From the NCBI GenBank assembly GCA_046484125.1, contig JAWOBX010000049.1:1-64000 (forward strand): a DNA stretch of 64,000 nucleotides, in the 5' to 3' direction. The notes under the pieces were generated by a model. It saw nothing but the letters and a program-made list of their open reading frames with translations. It did no database searches and had not been told where the DNA came from. Shown here in pieces: positions 51,201-58,057 of this stretch. The DNA is from JBGLNL01 sp046484125 (lineage in GTDB: Bacteria; Chloroflexota; Dehalococcoidia; SZUA-161; SpSt-899). The position numbers and the translations under genes were made by a program. Each line of letters begins with the position of its first letter. Position 1 is the stretch's first letter.

Positions 51201-51539
51201 CTAGTGGTCGCATGTATTATCGCCCGTCTCCAGATTTCCCTTCAGATATTCCATGACTATCTCTTGCGGTTCCATAGAGGGTGCACCGATAACCACATGG
51301 ATTCTGCTCTGCCAGAACAGGTCCTGTGCCCGTGTACCCATACCGCCCGCAATGACTACCGAAACTCCCTGCTCGGCGAGCCAGCCTGGCAGAACCCCCG
51401 GCTGGTGTCCGGGAGAAGGAACAATCTCCTTACTTTTGACAACCTTGCTATCCTCATCCGCATCTACAAGTGCAAATGCCTGGCAATGACCGAAATGCTG
51501 ATCAAGAACACCATCGCTTACAGGTATTGCGTATCTCAT
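51201..51539 (-). CDS. NifX/NafY-family (dinitrogenase cofactor biosynthesis domain) protein
   Basis: A 112-residue NifX-like domain: MRYAIPVSDGVLDQHFGHCQAF with the conserved HFGHC, and VSVVIAGGMGTRAQDLF. The family binds Fe-S or Fe-Mo clusters in transit; outside nitrogen fixers its clients are unknown. A second member is at 54544. The ATG follows AGGAGGAAG. Confidence 0.85.
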   Translation of the reverse strand: MRYAIPVSDGVLDQHFGHCQAFALVDADEDSKVVKSKEIVPSPGHQPGVLPGWLAEQGVSVVIAGGMGTRAQDLFWQSRIHVVIGAPSMEPQEIVMEYLKGNLETGDNTCDH

Positions 51540-51584
51540 CTTCCTCCTCTTTAATGCTGTGCATTATCTTAACTAAAATTACCG

Positions 51585-51830
51585 TCAGTTTTCATTCTTT
51601 CGGCATGTACCACCTGTGGAACAGGGTGGTGCGTCACAACGCTCCTCTCTACCACAGCATGTCGTGCCTGATGTAGTAATCCCCGTCCTTATTGCATACG
51701 ACTTGTTGAGGAGTCTTTCCACATTGGCGCTTCCACAATCCGGACAGCTCACGCCACTGATATCCGAACTATGCAGCAACACCTCGGCTACCGCTCCGCA
51801 ATCACTACACTTAAAATCGTATATGGGCAT
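51585..51830 (-). CDS. FmdB-type zinc ribbon protein with Cys-rich tail
   Basis: An 81-residue protein. The N-terminal FmdB zinc ribbon has MPIYDFKCSDCG and CPDCGSANVERLL. A 25-residue tail holds five more cysteines (TTCCGREERCDAPPCSTGGTC). It is one of three FmdB-like genes in a row, and the tail is specific to this copy. Function unknown; the family is linked to regulation of formamidase genes only by name. Confidence 0.85.
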   Translation of the reverse strand: MPIYDFKCSDCGAVAEVLLHSSDISGVSCPDCGSANVERLLNKSYAIRTGITTSGTTCCGREERCDAPPCSTGGTCRKNEN

Positions 51831-51860
51831 TATTTCTCCATATCGCCAGAAATTTTTATT

Positions 51861-52070
51861 TCAGGCCCAGCTTCCAGGACGAATATATTTTGCCTTTTCC
51901 CCACCACCCCCATAGGCCATTCTCCAGTACCTGCAGATCCTGTAAGTGCTGTTCTCAGGCTTAAAAGCTCCACAATGAGGACAGTATGGCGGGTCACCTT
52001 CCTCCTTACAGGGTTCAAGCAATTCAAATTCCTCACCACATTTGTCGCACCGATATCCAAAAATAGGCAT
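51861..52070 (-). CDS. FmdB-like zinc ribbon protein
   Basis: A 69-residue protein with MPIFGYRCDKCGEEFELLEP, a second CPHCGAF knuckle, and a C-terminal aromatic, glycine-rich stretch (YWRMAYGGGGEKAKY). It is the second of three tandem FmdB-type genes and the most divergent. Confidence 0.8.
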   Translation of the reverse strand: MPIFGYRCDKCGEEFELLEPCKEEGDPPYCPHCGAFKPENSTYRICRYWRMAYGGGGEKAKYIRPGSWA

Positions 52071-52131
52071 TATTCCCCTTTCTAGGTATCATAACTCACT
52101 GTCAGGACAGACCTGCCCTATCTCAAATTGC

Positions 52132-52320
52132 TCAACCTCCTGAAGGGGCCGGAGCGCATCCGGTATCCGAGCCTCCGCTCCTCGCGAACACAGATACACT
52201 TCTCTCAGGACTCTCCTCCCCGCATCTGGGGCACTTGATCTCGGAATCATCGTCACTGAAGCGCCTCATCAACTCGAACTTGTGACCGCATTTGCTGCAC
52301 ACGTACTCATAAATCGGCAT
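52132..52320 (-). CDS. FmdB-type zinc ribbon protein
   Basis: A 62-residue canonical FmdB ribbon: MPIYEYVCSKCGHKFELMRR, CPRCGEESPERSVSVF, and a short SGGSDTGCAPAPSGG tail. It is the third in the tandem array, 12 bases downstream of the MinD-type gene on the same strand. Confidence 0.87.
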   Translation of the reverse strand: MPIYEYVCSKCGHKFELMRRFSDDDSEIKCPRCGEESPERSVSVFARSGGSDTGCAPAPSGG

Positions 52321-52331
52321 GACAGATCACC

Positions 52332-53192
52332 TCAAGATGCTATTATTCTGGAGACCGATTGCCACATCGACTCCATTTGTCGGGCAACTTCTCCACTGGT
52401 GTATTCTATCACAGGTACACCTTTAATAAGAGCCTCCGTGATCACATCATCATATGGAATCCTGGCAACAACCTCAAGTCCAAGCTCCTGGCACGTAGAC
52501 TCAATACTGGTGGTATTTTCTTCGCTCAGATCATATTTGTTAATGCAAACCATAGCCGGGACGCCAAAATGTTTACAAACTCCAATGACTCTCTCAAGAT
52601 CATGCATACCCGAGAGTGTCGGTTCGGTAACAACAAGCGCGGCGCTCGCGCCAGACAGTGATGAGATCACCGGACACCCGATGCCCGGCGGCCCATCGGT
52701 GATAACATAGTCAAGTCCCATCTCCTCACCCACCCTCCAGGCCTCTTTTCTTACCGTGCTCACCAGTTTACCGGAGTTCTCCTCGGCTATTCCGAGCCTG
52801 GCATGTACGAGCGGCCCATATCTGGTATCCGAAAAATACCAGTGCCCTGAAAGGTTATCCTCCATTATGATGGCTTCCTCGGGGCATATGTGAGAACAAA
52901 AACCGCAGCCCTCGCAGAACGAAGGATTAACCGCATAATCACTGATGGCATCAAACCGGCACATATCCTCGCATAGACCGCATTGCGTACATTTTTCCGG
53001 CTCTATTCTGGCGGTCTGACCGCTCCAGAATTCGTTATCCTGTTTCCTGACCGGATCAAGCAAAAGGAATAGGTCAGCGGCGTCAACATCGCAATCGCAC
53101 AGGACCTTATTATCCACGAGGCAGGCCAATCCGCCTACTATACTGGTTTTTCCGGTACCACCCTTACCGCTGAGAACAACGACCTCTTTCAT
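52332..53192 (-). CDS. MinD-superfamily ATPase with inserted ferredoxin domain (copy 1)
   Basis: A 286-residue ATPase with GKGGTGKTS and a two-cluster ferredoxin inserted in the middle (CTQCGLCEDMC and CEGCGFCSHICP). VITDGPPGIGCPVIS follows. Such proteins are encoded in pairs in anaerobes beside NifX-like genes and are thought to move metal clusters or electrons with ATP. I use the ATG at 53192, which overlaps the preceding stop (ATGA); an in-frame start lies six codons earlier. Confidence 0.9.
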   Translation of the reverse strand: MKEVVVLSGKGGTGKTSIVGGLACLVDNKVLCDCDVDAADLFLLLDPVRKQDNEFWSGQTARIEPEKCTQCGLCEDMCRFDAISDYAVNPSFCEGCGFCSHICPEEAIIMEDNLSGHWYFSDTRYGPLVHARLGIAEENSGKLVSTVRKEAWRVGEEMGLDYVITDGPPGIGCPVISSLSGASAALVVTEPTLSGMHDLERVIGVCKHFGVPAMVCINKYDLSEENTTSIESTCQELGLEVVARIPYDDVITEALIKGVPVIEYTSGEVARQMESMWQSVSRIIAS

Positions 53193-53449
53193 TCCGGCAC
53201 CTTCGCCCAAATCCGAAATACCCTCTCGCCGTCACGCTCATAACAGGCCAATCCCGCTGGATCCACCTCTTCTACCTCAATATCCCCGTCCCCATACACT
53301 TCCCTGAACTGTTCCAGCCAGTTACGAAAGTGAGAGCCACCTCCGAAATAGACTTTTCTCCACATGTTACCTTCTCTATCGGCTCTCTCTCTGATCGCTT
53401 CTTCACGTGCTATCCATTCAGGGGCGCAAGCCTCGCTCTCCATTAACAT
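53189..53449 (-). CDS. Small protein associated with MinD-type ATPases
   Basis: An 86-residue protein lying between the two MinD-type genes: an N-terminal Met/Glu/Ala-rich helix, KVYFGGGSHFRNWLEQF, and VDPAGLACYERDGERVFRIW. It overlaps both neighbours. I recognise the GGGxHFxNWLEQ pattern from unnamed proteins next to such ATPases. Function unknown. The frame offers ATGs at 53449 and 53443. Confidence 0.78.
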   Translation of the reverse strand: MLMESEACAPEWIAREEAIRERADREGNMWRKVYFGGGSHFRNWLEQFREVYGDGDIEVEEVDPAGLACYERDGERVFRIWAKVPE

Positions 53450-54285
53450 ACCCCCTGTTTTATTCCCTCATAAAGAGCACAAAATCTCTCTTTCCATTCG
53501 GGTTTACCTGTAACAAGCGGAACACCCTTCGCGTACATCCTGGCGATATCCATATCCAGAGGTATCTTCATCATCACAGGGATGCCCTTCGAGTGACAAT
53601 ATTTTTCGACGTTAATGTCACCATCACCGCTACGATTAATAACCACACCGCGTGGTATCTTCAGGGTGGCGATCGCGTCAACCGCCAGTTCAAGGTCATT
53701 GAGGCCGAAAGGTGTAGGGTCAGTAACCAGCAGGCAGAAATCGCTTCCCTTAACCGCTTCAATAACCGGGCACGATGTGCCGGGCGACGCATCGATAATG
53801 GTGATATCCTCACCACCAACGCATTTCTTCACCTGCCGAATAACCGGAGGTGCCATAGCCTCCCCTACATTGAGCACACCCTGAGCGAATTCTATTCCAC
53901 TGGCTCGGCCCTTCTCGATCTTCCCGATTGCCCTTGGCTCTTCTGTAATGGCCTTTTCCGGACACAGATAACCGCATGCTCCACACCCATGGCAAAGCTC
54001 ATGAAAAGTCATCACCGTCGTCTTCAAAACCGCGAGGGCATTGTACGCGCATACATCCGCGCATAAACCACAATGAGTGCAAGCATTTTCGTCAATTACC
54101 GGAACAGGAATTACGGCGACTTCGCTCTCAACAAACTCAGGCCGCATAAATATATGGTCGTTCGGCTCCTCGACATCACAGTCGAGGAGTTTTACCCGGT
54201 AACTTCCCGAAAGCGACAGCGCCAGGCTGGTTGCTACCAGTGTCTTTCCTGTACCGCCTTTTCCACTGGCAACCGAGATTATCAT
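53443..54285 (-). CDS. MinD-superfamily ATPase with inserted ferredoxin domain (copy 2)
   Basis: A 280-residue paralogue of the ATPase at 52332: GKGGTGKTL, ferredoxin insert CTHCGLCADVC and CHGCGACGYLCP, and IDASPGTSCPVIEAV. Two paralogues with different N- and C-termini probably form a heterodimer. The gene starts two bases from the zinc-ribbon gene upstream. Confidence 0.9.
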   Translation of the reverse strand: MIISVASGKGGTGKTLVATSLALSLSGSYRVKLLDCDVEEPNDHIFMRPEFVESEVAVIPVPVIDENACTHCGLCADVCAYNALAVLKTTVMTFHELCHGCGACGYLCPEKAITEEPRAIGKIEKGRASGIEFAQGVLNVGEAMAPPVIRQVKKCVGGEDITIIDASPGTSCPVIEAVKGSDFCLLVTDPTPFGLNDLELAVDAIATLKIPRGVVINRSGDGDINVEKYCHSKGIPVMMKIPLDMDIARMYAKGVPLVTGKPEWKERFCALYEGIKQGVC

Positions 54286-54286
54286 C

Positions 54287-54514
54287 CTATTCTCTCACCA
54301 TGGCCGTACTGCATTTCGGGCAACTGATTTCGGTGCACGGTGTTCCCGGCTGATGCGGAACTCTCTCACCACAGCTCGGGCAAACGCAATTACCCCCAGG
54401 CCCCATTCCCGGTCGACCCATTTGCCCACTCTGCCTCTTTTGCCCTTTGCCTCTCATTCCTCTGCCCGTCCCCGGGCCCTTTCCAGTCGGTCCTGTTCCA
54501 TCACCTCTGGGCAT
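54287..54514 (-). CDS. Gly-rich zinc ribbon protein
   Basis: A 75-residue protein. The N-terminal 40 residues are Gly/Arg/Lys-rich (MPRGDGTGPTGKGPGTGRG), similar to the start of DUF5320 proteins. A zinc ribbon follows (CVCPSCGERVPHQPGTPC, then CPKC). It combines the two features seen separately in its neighbours (DUF5320 type and FmdB type). Confidence 0.8.
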   Translation of the reverse strand: MPRGDGTGPTGKGPGTGRGMRGKGQKRQSGQMGRPGMGPGGNCVCPSCGERVPHQPGTPCTEISCPKCSTAMVRE

Positions 54515-54543
54515 TATTCCACTCCTTTTGCCATACAGGCAAT

Positions 54544-55044
54544 CTATTTGATTCTTTTCTCCAGATCATTTATCCGCGAGATCATATCATCCATCTGCCG
54601 TTTCATTGAGTCGGCCCTGCTCTTTAAATCTTCGATCTCAGTGCTGGCATTGCCGGCATACCCGACATCTCCAGCGTTCTTCCCTATACCCGCGTGCGCC
54701 CCCACCGTGGGACCGTGCGCAACATTCATGCTTCCTGATTTATAACGCTCAACCGCTTCTTTTACGCTGCCGGAAACACCGGTCAGTATTTCAATTCCCG
54801 CCTGGGCGAGAACCCGGTGTGCGTTCGGGCCAATATTGCCGGTCAACACCGCCTGTACTCCCCTGTTGGCAACAACCTGGGCGGTGGCAATACCAGCTCC
54901 TCCGCCCGCCGAGCTATCGGCATTATTGTGCGCTTCGTATTCCATGTTTTCGGTATCTACAAATATAAGGTACTGGCATCTTCCAAATCTGGGATCCACT
55001 TCTGCGTCAAGTGTCTGGCCTTTAGCTGAAACTGCTACTTTCAT
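54544..55044 (-). CDS. NifX-family protein with C-terminal coiled coil
   Basis: A 166-residue protein. The NifX-like domain (1-105) has MKVAVSAKGQTLDAEVDPRF followed by GRCQY, and NRGVQAVLTGNIGPNAHRVL. A glycine/alanine/histidine linker follows, then a coiled coil of about 35 residues (IEDLKSRADSMKRQMDDM). I chose the ATG at 55044, which has AAGGAAGG before it; the frame is open 37 codons further. The coiled coil resembles the one ending the DUF5320 protein next upstream. Confidence 0.85.
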   Translation of the reverse strand: MKVAVSAKGQTLDAEVDPRFGRCQYLIFVDTENMEYEAHNNADSSAGGGAGIATAQVVANRGVQAVLTGNIGPNAHRVLAQAGIEILTGVSGSVKEAVERYKSGSMNVAHGPTVGAHAGIGKNAGDVGYAGNASTEIEDLKSRADSMKRQMDDMISRINDLEKRIK

Positions 55045-55266
55045 CAATCCTTCCTTTTTCAATTTATGGAGTTTTATTTGGCGTACCTGTTCAGGCAAAC
55101 TCATGAGCAAATTTTCCGGCATCAAACATGGGAATTGCGAACATAGGTACGACATTCAAATCCACAAACTTGCCACCTGTTCATGAGTCCTCACTGAATT
55201 TATGATACTCCTCTATCATCAAAGATATACCAATCCTTATATCCAGTCAAACAGTAATTTCCCTTC

Positions 55267-55320
55267 GCTAACGGCGGGAACTACCCCGAAGGTAAATCCC
55301 CGCCGTTAGCTTTCTTTTTT
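55267..55320 (+). terminator. Strong plus-strand intrinsic terminator without a plus-strand gene
   Basis: A perfect 12-pair stem (55267-55278 with 55299-55310; GCTAACGGCGGG) with a 20-base loop, followed by TTTCTTTTTT (55311-55320). The polarity is clearly plus, but all genes for several kilobases around are on the minus strand. It may end an antisense or small RNA in 55045-55266. The rest of the 328-base gap shows no gene. Confidence 0.7.
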
Positions 55321-55373
55321 GTTCAATGGCCCGCTAATCCAGTACACATCTAACAGCTTATTGAAAAGTCATA

Positions 55374-55706
55374 TCAACTCTGGTTTTGCTGCAACTCTTT
55401 TATTCTGGACTCGATATCCTCGAGTTCTTCCTTTATGGCCTGCGCCTGATTTTGTAGCATATCCATTTCCTGCTCCCGGCTCATGGCAGGCGGGGCATAC
55501 GCTGTATCATACGGTGCGCCATATGCCGCACCGTATGCTGGGCCTCTCCAGCCCATCCCCCGGCCACGCCCGAATCCAGGGCCGCGTCCAAATCCTCGGC
55601 CTCTGCCAAACCACCCTCTTCCCGCTCCCCAGGGATTGCAGAAACCTCTTCCTCCGCCGGTCATGGGTCCCATGCCGAGCGGTCCTGTTCCATCAAATCC
55701 TGGCAT
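55374..55706 (-). CDS. DUF5320 family protein
   Basis: A 110-residue DUF5320 protein: MPGFDGTGPLGMGPMTGGGRG at the start, a run of GRGFGRG-type repeats, an Ala/Tyr segment (YGAAYGAPYDTAYAPP), and a C-terminal coiled coil (QAIKEELEDIESRIKELQ). The family is encoded beside MinD/NifX genes in many anaerobes, with no known role. The Gly-Arg repeats resemble those in its neighbours. Confidence 0.88.
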   Translation of the reverse strand: MPGFDGTGPLGMGPMTGGGRGFCNPWGAGRGWFGRGRGFGRGPGFGRGRGMGWRGPAYGAAYGAPYDTAYAPPAMSREQEMDMLQNQAQAIKEELEDIESRIKELQQNQS

Positions 55707-55734
55707 TGCTTTTACCTCCTTTCCAAGATATTAT

Positions 55735-56034
55735 CTACCATCGGTAGGGATTATTATATGGTCCAGTTGGTGCCGGCGCGGGTGGACCGTACATCGCACC
55801 CGGGTACCAGGCTCTTCCGGGTGCCCATGGATAAATCCTGCACATCCTGCCCCGGCCGAAACCGCGTCCCCATCCACCCCCGAAACCTCTTCCACGACCC
55901 ATTCCGAGTCCTCGACCGAAGCCTCTGCCCCAGCCAAAACCCGGACCGGGGCCCATACCGTACCCGGGGGCCCATCCAAAGCCACCGCCCCAACCGAACC
56001 ATCCTCTTCCTTTTCCAAACGGCATTTCCATCAC
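55735..56034 (-). CDS. Gly/Arg/Trp-rich DUF5320-like protein
   Basis: A 99-residue low-complexity protein made almost wholly of Gly, Arg, Phe and Trp: GKGRGWFGWGGGFGWAPGYG, then repeated GRGFGRG units, one cysteine (GRMCRIYPWAP), and a Pro-rich end (PAPAPTGPYNNPYRW). It lacks the coiled coil of its neighbour. It is probably structural or metal-binding. Translation is supported by tight spacing (13 bases from the DUF1847 gene, 28 to the DUF5320 gene). Confidence 0.75.
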   Translation of the reverse strand: MMEMPFGKGRGWFGWGGGFGWAPGYGMGPGPGFGWGRGFGRGLGMGRGRGFGGGWGRGFGRGRMCRIYPWAPGRAWYPGAMYGPPAPAPTGPYNNPYRW

Positions 56035-56047
56035 CCCCTTTCGGGAT

Positions 56048-56713
56048 CTATTCCTTTCTTTTCAATTTGCTGTAGTATGAATCGGATAAATACAATCCAG
56101 CAGCCGGATTGTGACCGAATACTCTGTCTTTGGCAATCAGCACCGTGACCGGTGCCTTACAATGCCTGAAGAACAGGGAATCATGCCCGACACACAGACC
56201 TACTGCGATATTGAAGTCCGTCTCTTCATCATTGAGTATCTGCGCCTGCGCTATTGGATTGCACATGGCCTCGCGTACATCCGGTCCGGCAATCTTCTGC
56301 TCTCTGGAGACCCCTATCTGTTCCTTGGGAACGGAACCCGCTTTACAACAGACTGAAACCACATCGAATCCACGGTTCTCAAGTATATCTGTCAACGTTA
56401 GCGCCTCATTCCGCAGGCCAACACAGAATGCTATACCGAGCCTCTTGTATCCCAGCTTCTTCGCGAACTGGGCAACCTCCTCAACCCTCGGATTGCGCGG
56501 AGTTCTTCCTTCCGGCAGATTCATATAACATTCATATTCCTGAATCGAGGCTTCCTTCGCGAATTCCTTTGTCTCAGACTCTTCATATGTCTTCAGTGCC
56601 CTTTTTACAGCATCAGAATGCCTTACCATCGGGCAGTTCTCCGGCGCCTGGTTCGTTTCCTCACGATAGCACTTGAAACTCGAACACCTCGCGCAATCCG
56701 TTTTCATCTCCAT
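56048..56713 (-). CDS. DUF1847 family metal-binding protein
   Basis: A 221-residue protein of the DUF1847 type. An N-terminal CARCSSFKCYRE cysteine set is followed by KKLGYKRLGIAFCVGLRNEA, SVCCKAGSVPKEQIG, MCNPIAQAQILN and VGLCVGHDSLFFRHCKAPVT. Cysteines and histidines spread through the chain suggest a metal or cluster site. It is encoded directly after DUF134, as often seen in anaerobes. Role unknown. Confidence 0.88.
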   Translation of the reverse strand: MEMKTDCARCSSFKCYREETNQAPENCPMVRHSDAVKRALKTYEESETKEFAKEASIQEYECYMNLPEGRTPRNPRVEEVAQFAKKLGYKRLGIAFCVGLRNEALTLTDILENRGFDVVSVCCKAGSVPKEQIGVSREQKIAGPDVREAMCNPIAQAQILNDEETDFNIAVGLCVGHDSLFFRHCKAPVTVLIAKDRVFGHNPAAGLYLSDSYYSKLKRKE

Positions 56714-56742
56714 TTCTATTCCTTACCTTAATTATTGCCTTT

Positions 56743-57219
56743 TTACCTTCGCCATCCTCTGCCCCTTCGTCTTCCACCCCTTATTTGTCGCCTGGCACCG
56801 GCAGCAGGCGGAGCCGGCTCCGAATACGGCTTCTGGCACCTTGGACATAAACTTAAATCCTCATGATCTACCATATCCAGCGGAACCTCCCATTCATGTC
56901 CATCCCAGTCACACCTCAACCTTCGCCGCTGAACCTCAAAATTGCCGCCTCCTATCCTTATTGCCTTGCCCATCGTAAGGGCCTCAGCCACCTTGGCACG
57001 GGCGGAACCAAGCACCCGGTGAAAAGTAGGCCTCGATATTCCCATCCTGCTGGCACATTCCTCCTGTTGCAGTCCCTCTCTATCCTTAAGCCGCATCGCT
57101 TCCAGCTCCTCAAACGAGAGTGAAATCTCTTCAATCGATCGGATTGGTATTCCGGCCGGCTTGAAATGAGTGGCCTCAGGTACGTAACCAACGCGCCTTC
57201 CTTTTACTGGTCTTGGCAT
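56743..57219 (-). CDS. DUF134 family DNA-binding regulator with zinc ribbon and Arg-rich tail
   Basis: A 158-residue protein. Residues 1-90 are the DUF134 winged-helix region (MPRPVKGRRV, ELEAMRLKDREGLQQEECAS, then RMGISRPTFHRVLGSARAKVA). A strand-rich domain follows with CDWDGHEWEVP and CPRCQKP, and the end is basic (GGRRRGRGWRR). The promoter and palindromes just upstream suggest autoregulation of the cluster 56743-50573. I start at 57219, where homology begins, rather than the longer open frame to 57279, which would run through the operator. Confidence 0.87.
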   Translation of the reverse strand: MPRPVKGRRVGYVPEATHFKPAGIPIRSIEEISLSFEELEAMRLKDREGLQQEECASRMGISRPTFHRVLGSARAKVAEALTMGKAIRIGGGNFEVQRRRLRCDWDGHEWEVPLDMVDHEDLSLCPRCQKPYSEPAPPAAGARRQIRGGRRRGRGWRR

Positions 57220-57235
57220 ATTCTCAACATCTCCA

Positions 57236-57255
57236 TTATGGACATACGTCCATAA
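57236..57255. promoter_or_regulatory. Operator-like palindrome in front of DUF134 gene
   Basis: The 20-base TTATGGACATACGTCCATAA has perfect 8-base arms around a 4-base centre. It lies just downstream of the -10 box, over the predicted transcription start. It is the best candidate binding site for the DUF134 protein. Confidence 0.6.
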
Positions 57256-57257
57256 TA

Positions 57258-57286
57258 ATGTTATCACCGGCATGTCCACATGTCAA
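57258..57286 (-). promoter_or_regulatory. Promoter of the DUF134/MinD/NifX cluster
   Basis: On the minus strand, TTGACA (57281-57286) and TAACAT (57258-57263) are 17 bases apart. A second possible -10 (TATTAT) lies a few bases further on. The region is sandwiched between two palindromes. Confidence 0.6.
57271..57282. promoter_or_regulatory. Second short palindrome overlapping the -35 box
   Basis: CATGTCCACATG has 5-base arms (CATGT/ACATG) around CC and touches the -35 box. It shares the GTCCA core with the larger palindrome at 57236-57255, so the same regulator may bind both. Confidence 0.4.
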
Positions 57287-57408
57287 TCTGATGATAATAA
57301 AATGATTTCAGCTAAAAGGATATTGCATTCAAACGCCGATGTAAGTGGTAAAGCTTCCAATTGCAATCCTCAATTTGCTCATGTAACATTTTTATGCGGG
57401 ATGTATTT

Positions 57409-58041
57409 ATGGGAAAACGCATAATCTCATTCGACCTTACCGGAACACTGGCGACCACCCGGTTTTGTGACTCGATATATTTTCAGGGGTTGCCGGAGAT
57501 ATACGCTTCAATTAATAATGTGGAAATAGAAGAGGCGAAGCGCTACCTGCGGGTATTCTATGACGAGGTGGGGGACAGGTCGCCGGAGTGGTATGATATT
57601 AAATACTGGTTCGAACGCCTCAGTCTGGGCAACGGCTGGATGGAGCTTCTCAGAGAAATGAGCCACAATATAGAATGGTACCCCGAATCCGAACAGGTTC
57701 TGGCCGAACTGAATTATGAATACGACCTGATATTGCTCACTAACGCGTGCCGTGAGTTTATGGAGGTGGAAACCGAGGCAATCAGCAAGTATTTCAAACG
57801 GATGATATCCTGCGTCTCGGAATTCGGCGAGGTGAAAAAGACACCGGAGTTCTATCTAAGGGTTTGCCAATCCCTCTCATGCGGGACTGAGGATATAATT
57901 CATGTGGGAGATCACTGGCATTTCGACTACGTGGCTCCCAGGGGATGCGGAATGACGGCTTTTTACCTGGACCGATCAGGACGTGATGATGGCGATTTCA
58001 CTATCCATCAGCTTAGCGATTTGCGAACACGGATGATATAA
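57409..58041 (+). CDS. HAD-family hydrolase
   Basis: A 210-residue HAD-superfamily protein. Motif I reads SFDLTGTL, with Thr in place of the usual second Asp. Motif II has LLTNACRE, the motif III region KKTPEFYLRV, and motif IV HVGDHWHFDYV. Loss of the general acid Asp is seen in some HAD groups with altered chemistry. The ATG at 57409 was chosen by homology; 57394 is also in frame and neither has a clear ribosome site. It is co-oriented with the unknown gene 16 bases downstream. Confidence 0.82.
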   Translation: MGKRIISFDLTGTLATTRFCDSIYFQGLPEIYASINNVEIEEAKRYLRVFYDEVGDRSPEWYDIKYWFERLSLGNGWMELLREMSHNIEWYPESEQVLAELNYEYDLILLTNACREFMEVETEAISKYFKRMISCVSEFGEVKKTPEFYLRVCQSLSCGTEDIIHVGDHWHFDYVAPRGCGMTAFYLDRSGRDDGDFTIHQLSDLRTRMI

Positions 58042-58057
58042 TTTTATCGGAAGAGAA

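Noticed and set aside
50573..55044. Nitrogen fixation gene cluster
   Set aside because: Only NifU-like and NifX-like accessory families are present. There are no nifH, nifD, nifK, nifE or nifN genes, and these families occur widely in non-fixing anaerobes.
55374..56034. CRISPR-like repeats
   Set aside because: The repeats are GC-rich codons for GRG units within coding sequence, with no regular spacers.
55483..56148. Plus-strand open frame of 221 codons rich in Pro and Arg
   Set aside because: It is the complement of the Gly/Arg-rich repeats of the DUF5320-type genes, which have matching family sequence, start sites and operon spacing on the minus strand.
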